A stretch of 64,000 nucleotides of DNA from Nocardia sp. NBC_01329 (GTDB lineage: Bacteria > Actinomycetota > Actinomycetes > Mycobacteriales > Mycobacteriaceae), in NCBI RefSeq assembly GCF_035956715.1, contig NZ_CP108381.1, forward strand, positions 682,001 through 746,000. Reading direction: 5' to 3'. Both the position numbers and the translations under genes were made by a program. Within the stretch, counting starts at the first letter, position 1; the number at the start of each line of letters is the position of its first letter. The notes under the pieces are model-generated. The model ran no database searches. It was given only the letters and a program-made list of their open reading frames with translations, and was not told the DNA's origin. This document shows, in pieces, positions 8,530 to 15,771 of the stretch.

Positions 8530-8890
8530 TTTCTCAAAGCCTGTTCGGTTGAGGTGCGGGTTTGATTTGATGGGTGGTAGTAACGGTCTCTGGGGCGCTG
8601 AGCGCTGGTCCAGGGCGGTCAGGTCTAATTCGACCTCGGGTAATTCGCCGGCGTCGGACCAGCCGGTTGGACGTCCGACCGGCTGGATACCTGCTTCGCG
8701 CAACTCTTTCCGAGCGGCTCCCAGCGTGATACGGCGCAGCGTGGCGATCGCCTGCGCGGACAGTACTTCTTCGTATGCCTTGATAGCTCGGGCGAGTAGG
8801 CGTTGCGGCGTCCGGCGCTGATCGGAGTCGGCTTGTAGTGCGCGGTACTGGTCGGACCATCCGTAGCGGGCAGCCCATTGCGGCGCCGTT
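8530..8890 (-). pseudogene. C-terminal remnant of a larger regulatory-type protein
   Basis: An uninterrupted minus-strand frame with strongly protein-like sequence: 'RYGWSDQYRALQAD', 'RRTPQRLLARAIKAYEEV', 'IATLRRITLGAARKELREAG', 'ELPEVELDLTALDQ'. It has the look of the last ~100 residues of an HTH/ImmA-type protein, but no start codon context exists at its right end and the frame runs past the expected end into the neighbouring gene. The family assignment is a guess from texture. Confidence 0.4.
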
Positions 8891-8938
8891 GAAGTCCACC
8901 CAGGCAAGTGGACACCGAGTTAGCTTCCCCTGTTCATG

Positions 8939-8967
8939 CCAATTCCGGCATGAAGTGCCGGAATTGG
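8939..8967. terminator. perfect 12-bp hairpin
   Basis: CCAATTCCGGCA (8939-8950) and TGCCGGAATTGG (8956-8967) are perfect inverse complements separated by TGAAG. No T-run follows on either side, so this may be a factor-assisted terminator, a protein-binding palindrome or the end of a lost element between two gene remnants. Confidence 0.4.
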
Positions 8968-9016
8968 CGAAAGGTCTCTCTGACCTGTGATAATCGATCA
9001 CGGGATCAATGCGGCG

Positions 9017-9262
9017 TCACCGCTTGATCGCGCGGCCCAGGAAGAGGGCCGACCGGGTCAGGGGCGTGACCAGCAGGCGCTGGTGGGTGCCGCTGTGGAG
9101 GTCGAGCTGGAGGTTGGAGCCGGTGCCGGCGGTACCGAACAACGCCGTCATGACCAGGAGTCCGGGAACGAACCGGGCCCAGGCCCAACGGGCGGCCCGG
9201 AAGTCCCTGCCCCGGAAATTCGGATGCCGATGCCCTGCGGCGCATATGCGGCCGCAGGGCAT
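9017..9262 (-). pseudogene. ABC-2 permease fragment (DrrB-like)
   Basis: The minus-strand frame contains 'WARFVPGLLVMTALFGTAGTG' followed by 'SNLQLDLHSGTHQRLLVTPL' and 'TRSALFLGRAIKR', the first transmembrane segment and following loop of an ABC-2 type (daunorubicin-resistance-like) permease, then stops. The remaining five membrane segments and the ATPase partner are absent. It is a truncated remnant distinct from the intact DrrAB pair at 58-60 kb. Confidence 0.6.
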
Positions 9263-9272
9263 AGCCGATGGG

Positions 9273-9857
9273 TCAGCGGGTGCGCGGATCCTGCAGCGAC
9301 GCCATCGCTTCCATGAGCGAGGAATGAACGGCGGTCAATTCCGGGGTGGCGAACGACTCCCAGGACTGTTCGCCCGCGCCGTCCTCGGCGGAATCGGCCT
9401 GCCCCCAGTCGCCTTCGCCGGTTCCGTCCGCCGATCCTTCATCCCAGGACGCGCTATCCGGATTGTGCTTGTACACCCACCACAGGTGGCCGAACGGGTC
9501 GGCGAAGCGGGAGAGTACGTCGCCCCAGAAATCCGTCGGCTCGGTCACGATCCGCGCACCACGCGCGGCGGCGCGTTTCAGCGTGGCGGCCGGATCGTCG
9601 ACGTAGACGCGGACGAAGGACGGCATATACGGCCAGTCCGGTTTGCGATCGGCGATCGTCAGCGTCGAATCGCCCATCCGCAGTTCGGAATGCAGAATCA
9701 GGCCGTCGGTATCGGCGGTCCGCGCCTCGGGGACCTCGATCGCCCCGAACACATCGACGAGGAAGTCGAGCAGACCTGCCGCGTCGTCGGTCCAGATGAA
9801 GGGGTCGACCGTCGCGGATCCGGCGGGCGCCGGGGGGACGGCGGGAGTGGTGGACAT
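9273..9857 (-). CDS. VOC-family (glyoxalase-like) protein
   Basis: Glyoxalase/bleomycin-resistance/dioxygenase superfamily protein of the PhnB-like type. The N-terminal 120 residues form a betaalphabetabetabeta pair: 'VDPFIWTDDAAGLLDFLVDVFGA', 'HSELRMGDSTLTIADR', 'FVRVYVDDPAATLKRAAARGA' and the terminal 'SRFADPFGHLWWV' that carries the usual metal/ligand residues. After residue 135 comes an acidic Gly/Asp/Glu-rich tail ending in a short helix ('ELTAVHSSLMEAMASLQ'), unusual for the family. ATG at 9857 has GAAAGGA upstream; the long frame reaching further right is spurious. It is divergent from the WYL regulator with 81 bases between, suggesting control by it. Confidence 0.85.
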   Translation of the reverse strand: MSTTPAVPPAPAGSATVDPFIWTDDAAGLLDFLVDVFGAIEVPEARTADTDGLILHSELRMGDSTLTIADRKPDWPYMPSFVRVYVDDPAATLKRAAARGARIVTEPTDFWGDVLSRFADPFGHLWWVYKHNPDSASWDEGSADGTGEGDWGQADSAEDGAGEQSWESFATPELTAVHSSLMEAMASLQDPRTR

Positions 9858-9938
9858 ACTGTTTCCTTTCGGTTGGTGACCCCAGATTCGCCGCAGTTGC
9901 GGACAGGATATGGCCACAAGCGCGCCTAACCTCGGGAT

Positions 9939-10943
9939 GTGTCCACCAGCACTCGCACCCTCGCGCTTCTCGGTCTGCTGCAAAGCCGTCGCCACTGGTC
10001 CGGTGCCGATCTCGCCCGCCGACTCGATGTCAGCGAGCGGACCGTCCGGCGCGATGTACTCGGTCTCCAGGAGATCGGCTATCCGATCGTCACGACGCGC
10101 GGAACCGGCGGCGGCTACCAGCTCAGCGCGGGTGCCTGCCTGCCGCCACTGGTGCTGGGCGAGGAGGAGGCCGCCGCGACGGTGCTCGGGCTGAAGGAGA
10201 TCGCCACCGGCGTCCATCCCGCCTCCGCGGAAGCTGCCATGAGCGCTATGGCCAAGATCGTCCAGGTCCTTCCGGTCCGGATCCGCCGCCGGATCGACAG
10301 TCTCCGGACGGTCGCGACCCCCGCCGGTGATGGATACAACCGTGCGGTGATCGGCGATGTCACCGCATTGACCACTCTCGCGCTCGCCTGCCGGGACGCC
10401 GATACCGTCTCGTTCTCCTACCGCGGCAGCGACGCGGCCACGTCGCATCGCACCGCCCAACCGCATCAGATCGTCAATGTCGAAAGCCGCCTCTACCTGG
10501 TGGCCTGGGATCTCGATCGCGCCGACTGGCGGACCTTCCGAATCGACCGGGTCGCGCGACCACGCCGCACCGGCGCACGATTCGCACCGCGCCGCATGCC
10601 CGGCGGCGATCCGGTGGAATACGTCCGCGACCGGATCGGGTCGATGCCCTCCAGGTACCGGGTGCACGCCACCATCCAGGCTTCCGCCGAACGGGTCAGA
10701 GCCGAGATCGTCCACTACGGCACCGTCGCTGCCATCGACCCTGGCTCGTGCGAGGTCCATATCGCCGCCGAATCCCTGGACTGGGCGGCCTTCTGCCTCG
10801 TCTCGATCGGAGCACCGTTCATCGTGCACGGGCCACCCGAAGCGACCGACCTCATGAAGGACTGGGGATCCAGGCTCCTCGCCGCCACGCGAGCGACCGG
10901 AAACGGACTCGCCTGCGACGGGTCGATCGCCGGCCGGGCGTAG
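9939..10943 (+). CDS. YafY-type HTH/WYL-domain transcriptional regulator
   Basis: 334-residue DNA-binding regulator. Residues 1-60 form a DeoR-like winged helix ('TLALLGLLQSRRHWSGADLA', 'RRLDVSERTVRRDVLGLQEIG'). A linker follows, then a WYL sensor domain at about residues 140-210, where the diagnostic W-Y-L is 'SRLYLVAWDLDRADWRTFRIDRV', and a WCX C-terminal extension. WYL domains bind nucleotides or other ligands. GTG at 9939 places the HTH at the N-terminus. The gene is divergent from the VOC gene and probably regulates it. Confidence 0.9.
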   Translation: MSTSTRTLALLGLLQSRRHWSGADLARRLDVSERTVRRDVLGLQEIGYPIVTTRGTGGGYQLSAGACLPPLVLGEEEAAATVLGLKEIATGVHPASAEAAMSAMAKIVQVLPVRIRRRIDSLRTVATPAGDGYNRAVIGDVTALTTLALACRDADTVSFSYRGSDAATSHRTAQPHQIVNVESRLYLVAWDLDRADWRTFRIDRVARPRRTGARFAPRRMPGGDPVEYVRDRIGSMPSRYRVHATIQASAERVRAEIVHYGTVAAIDPGSCEVHIAAESLDWAAFCLVSIGAPFIVHGPPEATDLMKDWGSRLLAATRATGNGLACDGSIAGRA

Positions 10944-10970
10944 GACTTCGGGTGTATTTCGGCTCCGGCG

Positions 10971-11438
10971 CTACCCGCCGTGCTCCTCTCGCGAGAGACC
11001 AGGCGAGGGTGCGCATACTGCGGTGATCGCCGCAGTGTCCCAGTAGAAAGGCCGCACCTCGGTGATGCGGCCGTCGGTCACGGTGATCGTTTGCAGGATG
11101 GGGAATTCGAGCTCGCGGCCGGTGGCCCGGGAACGCGCATGTATGTGGTTCAGCGCGACCAGTGGATCGGTATCGGAGAGGATCGTTTGCCCGACAATCT
11201 CGAATCGATCCCAGGTCGCACTCATGGCCAAGAAGAACCGCTCCAAACCCCCGTGGCCGCGCCAGATTCCGCCGTAAGGAAGGCTGTCGGCCTGCCGCAG
11301 CTCGACATCCGGGGCGAAGAACGGTTCGAGAGTGCTGAACGAGGCGGCACCGGGACCGCCGGCAGCGAGATACTCGATTTCGGCCCGGTACATTCCTTCG
11401 AGGACTTGTAGGGCTGATATAGCGGAAGGTTTGGTCAT
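10971..11438 (-). CDS. SnoaL-like (NTF2 fold) protein
   Basis: 155-residue cone-shaped NTF2-like protein. The sequence shows the fold in order: an initial helix 'ISALQVLEGMYRAEIEYLA', 'TLEPFFAPDVELRQADSLPY', 'WRGHGGLERFFLAMSATWD', then strands 'DPLVALNHIHARS', 'FPILQTITVTDGRITEVRPFYWDT'. Such proteins act as isomerases, cyclases or unknown binding proteins; the role here cannot be specified. ATG at 11438 (MTKPSAIS) is preferred to an upstream in-frame GTG/ATG because it matches the family's length. The stop lies 27 bases from that of the convergent WYL gene. Confidence 0.8.
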   Translation of the reverse strand: MTKPSAISALQVLEGMYRAEIEYLAAGGPGAASFSTLEPFFAPDVELRQADSLPYGGIWRGHGGLERFFLAMSATWDRFEIVGQTILSDTDPLVALNHIHARSRATGRELEFPILQTITVTDGRITEVRPFYWDTAAITAVCAPSPGLSREEHGG

Positions 11439-11599
11439 ATGTTCACTGTCGGTCTGCCGCGCACCGTCCGCTGGCGATAATCGGACGTCGCATCGGCACC
11501 GGACCGGCCCTGTCCGCCGGTCGGTCACCGCCGCAGCCCGTTACCCGGCCGTCGGGCCGCGCTGACCGTCGCCGGCCCGGGCAGATACACACTCAGGTT

Positions 11600-11708
11600 C
11601 ACAACGCCGGATAACCTCCGTGACCGCTGCTATCAGCTCCGACAGAGTGCGTCGAACTCGTCGAGGGCTGGGCTGGCGCCCCATACCTGGTTTCCCTGCC
11701 GATTTGAC
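11600..11708 (+). repeat. ~108-bp direct repeat, copy A
   Basis: Matches 15328-15436 in the same orientation with about a dozen differences, including indels. Shared landmarks are AACGCCGGATAACCT near the left end and CTGGTTTCCCTGCCGATTTG at the right. On the minus strand it could encode the C-terminal ~35 residues of a lost protein ('TLSELIAAVTEVIRRC'). The two copies bracket the accessory patch 11.7-15.4 kb. Confidence 0.8.
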
Positions 11709-11740
11709 CCTTGGACACCGCTCGGCAACTGATTTTGGCG

Positions 11741-12181
11741 CTACCGAAGGGGGCGAAGTTCAGGGTCGCCGATATACAGATCAGGATGCGGGCAGAGGGT
11801 TGGAAGGACCTGTCTGAACCGCGGATCTGGGGGTCCGCTTTTGTCCCGGTTCGCGTAGCCGATGAGGTCTTGCAGGTATTCGTCGACGGTTTCCGGCGGC
11901 GGAGGAACGTACAGGGCATCGCGTGGCGAGTACTTGCTGCCGCCGATCCAGTTCTGCATGTCGCGAACGCGTCCGGCGTAGTCGCCGTCCGCCGGGTCGT
12001 TCCGCATGAGTTCGCGGTGAGCGGCCGTCAGGTCGGCCAGTTCGATTCTCCGGGTGCTGGTGACCTTGGTCAGGAGTACGTCGGTGGCGGTCGTAGCGGC
12101 GACCATCGACGTGGCCGATGGGTTGGCTTTCATGCCGCGAAAAAGGTGGGGCGCGGCGAAGGCCGACAGGTCCGGCGACAC
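11741..12181 (-). pseudogene. Fic/DOC-family protein remnant, no active site
   Basis: The frame contains the segment just ahead of the catalytic helix of Fic AMP-transferases: a short 'TSTRRIE' stretch, then 'AAHRELMRNDP', 'RVRDMQNWIGGSKYSPRDAL', 'YVPPPPETVDEYLQDLIGYA'. In intact Fic proteins this NWIGG...FVPPPP block precedes HPFxDGNGR. Here the reading continues into unrelated sequence and stops, so the motif and the whole catalytic core are missing. The N-terminal part also looks frame-disrupted. Dead remnant of a nucleotide-transferase, toxin-type gene. Confidence 0.7.
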
Positions 12182-12260
12182 CCACCAGCATCTCTCGCCG
12201 CACCAGCTGTACCGGTTTGATCAGTTCCTGCCGACAGAGCTTGTTGGGCGAAGAAGAAGG

Positions 12261-12767
12261 TCAGTCCCAGCCAGCTTGGTTCGATGTGGTCTCGCGGGAA
12301 ATGCCGGAACCGGTGTCCGGGAAGCCGCCGAACCGCTCATCGTGCAAATGCGCGAAGAAGTAGCACATGGCCTCACATTCAGCGTCCAGCACGGCCACTT
12401 CGGGGTTGGCCACCACGGCATTGTAGAAGTCCCTGCCCATCGCGACGATGAACCCGCGGCAGTACAGAAAACCGTCATCCGAGCCATCGGTCACCTGCTG
12501 GATATCAGCGCGGTCGATGTCGTACAGCTTCCGCTCCAGCACCCGGTCCAACGCAGTCAGTTCCGCCGCCGACAGCCCCTCGCTCAGCGCACCCAGATGG
12601 TGGAGGAACGCCTCCAGATACTCGTCAATGGCGTATGCCTCATCATCGCTCTCGCGATCGATCAGGGCTCCTCGCAGCCCGTTCGGGTCGGTACCAACCC
12701 GTTCCCACGCCGACTCGATGATTTCCCAGAACCGCGACTCCTCGGCCGCCGTCGGAATCTTGCTCAC
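12261..12767 (-). CDS. DUF4240-domain protein, possible immunity protein
   Basis: 168-residue cytoplasmic protein with the DUF4240 pattern: 'SRFWEIIESAWERVG' at the start, an acidic helix pair ('IDEYLEAFLHHLGAL', 'TALDRVLERKLYDID'), then the conserved 'DDGFLYCRGFIVAMGRDFY' corresponding to the family's SDDgFxxFRxWLIxxG block near residue 100. DUF4240 proteins often sit beside toxin genes in actinobacteria and are suspected immunity factors; this is established only by association. GTG at 12767 is the only start that keeps the N-terminal motif. It lies upstream of the Fic remnant on the same strand. Confidence 0.75.
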   Translation of the reverse strand: MSKIPTAAEESRFWEIIESAWERVGTDPNGLRGALIDRESDDEAYAIDEYLEAFLHHLGALSEGLSAAELTALDRVLERKLYDIDRADIQQVTDGSDDGFLYCRGFIVAMGRDFYNAVVANPEVAVLDAECEAMCYFFAHLHDERFGGFPDTGSGISRETTSNQAGWD

Positions 12768-12833
12768 GCGGCGGACGCTACCAGAAGTAGCAGTCGCCAG
12801 ACCCTTGCGTCGAGGTCGTCGATCTCACGCTCC

Positions 12834-12869
12834 GAAACTCGGAATGAAACGGCCCTTATTCCGAGTTTC
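12834..12869. repeat. 12-bp hairpin, copy 1 of a repeated palindrome
   Basis: GAAACTCGGAAT (12834-12845) pairs perfectly with ATTCCGAGTTTC (12858-12869). The right arm and the following ~50 bases resemble 15569-15630. The 566 bases between the DUF4240 gene and the secreted protein at 13334 contain nothing else I can support. Confidence 0.55.
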
Positions 12870-13333
12870 ATCTTCAACCCGGAATAGTCGGTGGTCTAAT
12901 CCGACTTCCTCGGGCATACGACGCCGCGCTTTGGGCCGCTTGAAGCAGTTGCGACCAAGACCGACGATGATCCGAGTGCTGTTCGCGTTCGACCTGTGGC
13001 GGTCGGCGGTCATGATGACCGGCGGCGACAAGGCCGGGTAACACCCTGGTACGAGCAGGCGATTTGTCGCGCGGAGGAGCTGTACCCGATTCAACCGATC
13101 GAGAGCCGGACGGCAACTCCTTCGAGCCGACGGCATGGGGGAGGACTGAAACCGGGTCTACCTGCGCAGGAGGGGCGGCGGGGTAGGCCGGATCATCGAC
13201 GAGCACGGTTGCTGGCTTGCTCCGACCGAGATACCGAAAGCGAGCATTACACCGGCCGATACGACATTATGGTCGCAGATCTGGCTACTCAGGTCGCATA
13301 CTTGTTTTCGACTGATCAGGGAACTGCGCGCAT

Positions 13334-13699
13334 ATGTTGAAGATATCGACCCGCACCGTGCTCGGCAGCATCATTGCCGGGCTGCTCATTGTTGGATCAG
13401 GGGGCGTCGCGGCGGCCGAGCCCGCCCCGGCGCCCGCGCCGGTCGCGCCGGTGCAAGCACCCGATGTTCCGGGGTCCGGGGCGGTGGCGCCCATCGCGGC
13501 GTGCATGGCGCCCGGCGACTCCATCGAACTTCGGGCCGGCCTGGGCGCCCTGCTCGGGACCGGGAGCGGCGCGATCGCGGGTCTGCCCGTCTTCTTTGTC
13601 GGGGCCATCCCGTTCGGGATTATCGGCGGCATGATCGGCGCCATGGTCGGCTCGACCACCTACGCGCAGGACGCCTGGCGGGCTCCGCAGGGCTGCTGA
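13334..13699 (+). CDS. small secreted glycine-zipper protein
   Basis: 121-residue exported protein. A signal peptide ('MLKISTRTVLGSIIAGLLIV' to 'VAAAEP', cleavage near residue 28) is followed by a Pro/Ala-rich linker. A hydrophobic Gly-rich segment follows ('GALLGTGSGAIAGLP', 'FGIIGGMIGAMVG') with small-xxx-small spacing typical of glycine-zipper membrane-inserting or wall-channel proteins. One Cys lies near the middle and one is the last residue. The function is unknown; membrane association after export is the main inference. Confidence 0.7.
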   Translation: MLKISTRTVLGSIIAGLLIVGSGGVAAAEPAPAPAPVAPVQAPDVPGSGAVAPIAACMAPGDSIELRAGLGALLGTGSGAIAGLPVFFVGAIPFGIIGGMIGAMVGSTTYAQDAWRAPQGC

Positions 13700-13717
13700 T
13701 CGGACGGGGCCGCGGGG

Positions 13718-13965
13718 TCAGCCCTTGACCGGGTAGGTGGCGTCGAGCCATTCGGTGAACGAAGCTCCGCCGATTCGGGCGTGCGGCCGGCCACCAACCC
13801 GCGGTCCTCCAGCAGCGCCCGATACACACCGACTACGGTCGCGGCGCCGACGATCTCGCCGCGGTCGATCATCCGCATCGCTTCAAGGAAAGCCCGGCCG
13901 TCGGCGCCGAGGAGGTACTGCCTGGCGCGCTGTGCGATCGTAGCCGGGCAACAGCCGGTTGAAGG
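13718..13965 (-). pseudogene. frameshifted hypothetical protein remnant
   Basis: Two adjacent minus-strand frames make one protein-like C-terminus. The first reads 'RARQYLLGADGRAFLEAMRM', 'IDRGEIVGAATVVGVYRALL' and 'EDRGLVAGRTP'. After an apparent one-base slip near 13800 the second continues 'GGASFTEWLDATYPVKG' to a TGA at 13718. No start codon context or family is recognised. It is probably a broken helical protein left between two secreted-protein genes. Confidence 0.5.
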
Positions 13966-14090
13966 ATCGACTACTGTACGAGTGCCTACCTACGAAGCTA
14001 GTGAGAACAACGGAACCATATCCCAGGTAGCTGCGTCGAACCCTGCTGAAGGCAACATATTTCGTTGTTGTCCGACGGAAGGTGCGACGA

Positions 14091-14756
14091 ATGAACCGGA
14101 TTGCACTCAGGAATCCGATCGGTGCGAGGTTTGCCCGCCGGAGGGTGGCCGCGTTCGTGATGGGAATGGCCGCTTTCGCGATCATGGGCGTCAGCGGCGG
14201 AGCGACCGCTGCGGGCGTGCCGACCACGCTCGACTCGTGGCCAGCGGTTCCGGGACCGACGGTCACCTGGGGCGCGCCTGATCCGATAGGCGCCACTCTC
14301 GACCATTTACGCGACGGCTTGAACGGTCAGCGTCGCACTGCCCAGAGCCCCGGAGCTCCTCCGTACCGTCCGTGTGGGATGTCGGACGAACGCAAGTCCA
14401 TTGGAACCTATGACGTCCACGGCGGTAGGCGGGCGTTTATGGTGTGCGGCAACCGGGAGTACGGGTTCGAGCACATCAAGGGTCGCCATTTGGACGACTG
14501 GTCGAACAAGGCGCTGATCACCGGTGACCAGTGGATGAATCTGATGGACTACTCGATCGAGGCCGCCTTGCGGCATCCGGAAGCCACATCGAACCGGGAC
14601 GGCAAGACCTGCTACGCCCGCAAGATCTGGATGTACGACAAGCGTAATGGCGAATCGACCGGCAACTACTTCTGGAACAACGTCATTGTCAAGGACTCCA
14701 ACGGCGACATCATCACCGCCTATCCGACCTCCGCAGCTCACCGATGCGTCGGTTGA
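14091..14756 (+). CDS. secreted protein with candidate BECR-fold RNase toxin domain
   Basis: 221-residue exported protein. The N-terminus has a Tat- or Sec-like signal ('RFARRRVAAFVMGMAAFAIM', cleavage near 'ATAAG'). After a Pro-rich linker the C-terminal ~120 residues contain 'FMVCGNREYGFEHIKGRHLD' (two His in an HIKGRH block), a helix 'TGDQWMNLMDYSIEAALRHP', two Cys, 'YARKIWMYDKRNG', and the closing 'WNNVIVKDSNGDIITAYPTS'. The paired His early and a V-x-V...G-x-IITAYP strand late are typical of Barnase-EndoU-ColicinE5/D-RelE (BECR) nucleases of polymorphic toxins. This assignment is by pattern only. ATG at 14091 lies eight bases after GGAAGG. A candidate immunity gene follows 109 bases downstream. 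Confidence 0.6.
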   Translation: MNRIALRNPIGARFARRRVAAFVMGMAAFAIMGVSGGATAAGVPTTLDSWPAVPGPTVTWGAPDPIGATLDHLRDGLNGQRRTAQSPGAPPYRPCGMSDERKSIGTYDVHGGRRAFMVCGNREYGFEHIKGRHLDDWSNKALITGDQWMNLMDYSIEAALRHPEATSNRDGKTCYARKIWMYDKRNGESTGNYFWNNVIVKDSNGDIITAYPTSAAHRCVG

Positions 14757-14865
14757 CACCGCCCCGAACAGCGATTGTTACGTCTCCATGTGCCACGATG
14801 TCAGTCGCCGTCAGCGGCTGTAGCCGCGAATTGGCCACAGCCTCGGACCGACCAGGAGGACTTCG

Positions 14866-15342
14866 GTGTCACCATCACACAGCGTAGACGGTCACAGCGC
14901 GGACTTGACCGGCTTGCGTCATTCCGGAGCTCTCGAAGATATATTACCTGCGGCGTTCGAGGGGCTGTCTCCGAAAGTAGTGGACGAGGACGAACCCGCT
15001 CGGTTCTTCTGTGTCCTGTATTGTCCGTCGCCGGATTCGGTCGACGTACGGGGAAGCATCTTGGTCAGCACCCGACACGTGCCGGTCGGTGAACGTGAGG
15101 TCGCCGCGGAGGCGGATCTGTATCCGGAGCCGTTCTTCCACCATGAGCCCGTTCCTGAAGAACTCCGAAGCACCTACGGCGAGCACGCGTTCATCACCAC
15201 GACATCGGATGATCTCGACAAGTGGGCATTGACCGCGGACTCCCTGTACCTTGCGGTCCAGTCTCGGCCGGGTGAGGTGACTTCGGACGAACTGTGGCGC
15301 CTCACCGGCGAGATATTTTCCCGGGTTGACAACGCCGGATAA
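14866..15342 (+). CDS. hypothetical cytoplasmic protein, candidate immunity protein
   Basis: 158-residue acidic protein without signal peptide or membrane segment. GTG at 14866 follows a perfect AGGAGG (14854-14859), arguing for strong translation. The sequence has an alpha/beta texture ('ARFFCVLYCPSPDSVDVRGS', 'GEHAFITTTSDDLDKWALTA', 'EVTSDELWRLTGEIFSR'). I recognise no family. Its position directly after the secreted RNase-like gene, same strand, suggests an immunity role, but that is inference. The 108-bp repeat copy B begins over its last four codons. Confidence 0.6.
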   Translation: MSPSHSVDGHSADLTGLRHSGALEDILPAAFEGLSPKVVDEDEPARFFCVLYCPSPDSVDVRGSILVSTRHVPVGEREVAAEADLYPEPFFHHEPVPEELRSTYGEHAFITTTSDDLDKWALTADSLYLAVQSRPGEVTSDELWRLTGEIFSRVDNAG

Positions 15343-15436
15343 CCTCGGTGACCGCTGCATCAGCTCCGAGAGAGTTGTGTCGATGTCGTCGAGGGCTGGG
15401 CCGGCGCCCAATACCTGGTTTCCCTGCCGATTTGAC
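15328..15436 (+). repeat. ~108-bp direct repeat, copy B
   Basis: Second copy of the repeat at 11600-11708, same orientation, 3.7 kb away. It begins within the last codons of the gene ending at 15342. Its minus strand could encode 'ALDDIDTTLSELMQRS', out of phase with the same region in copy A, so neither copy looks translated now. Confidence 0.8.
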
Positions 15437-15544
15437 TTCGATCGCCCGCATCGTTCGGTCTTCGCGAGTGCAGCCTCTGCACGGCCGATGTCACGGAATC
15501 GTCCGATGCTCGTGCGGGGAAATTCATTTCGACGACTGTCCTCC

Positions 15545-15580
15545 GAACTCGGACCAAGAGAAGGAATCATTCCGAGTTTC
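15545..15580. repeat. hairpin, copy 2 of a repeated palindrome
   Basis: AACTCGGA (15546-15553) pairs with TCCGAGTT (15571-15578), and the right arm ATTCCGAGTTTC (15569-15580) is identical to that at 12858-12869. Downstream bases also resemble copy 1 (TCCGACTTCCTCGG versus TCCGGCTTCTCGG). The rest of the 429-base gap 15343-15771 shows no gene. Confidence 0.5.
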
Positions 15581-15771
15581 GTGCTGAAGTAGAAATAGCG
15601 GCTCGCCGAGTCCGGCTTCTCGGCGTGCTTATCGATACCTCGCGTGGTCAGCAGGGGGCGCGCCGGCACCGGTTCGGTCAGTTCACTCCGGTGTGAGTTG
15701 ATTCGAGATTCGCTGTGCGAGCCTCGGCGTGAGCTGGCATTCTCGAAAGACGAACTGTCACAAGGGGGATC

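Noticed and set aside
9273..10829. A 518-codon minus-strand frame spanning the WYL regulator
   Set aside because: Only the last 194 codons (VOC protein) are family-like; the rest is the antisense shadow of the WYL gene, and ATG 9857 has a proper RBS.
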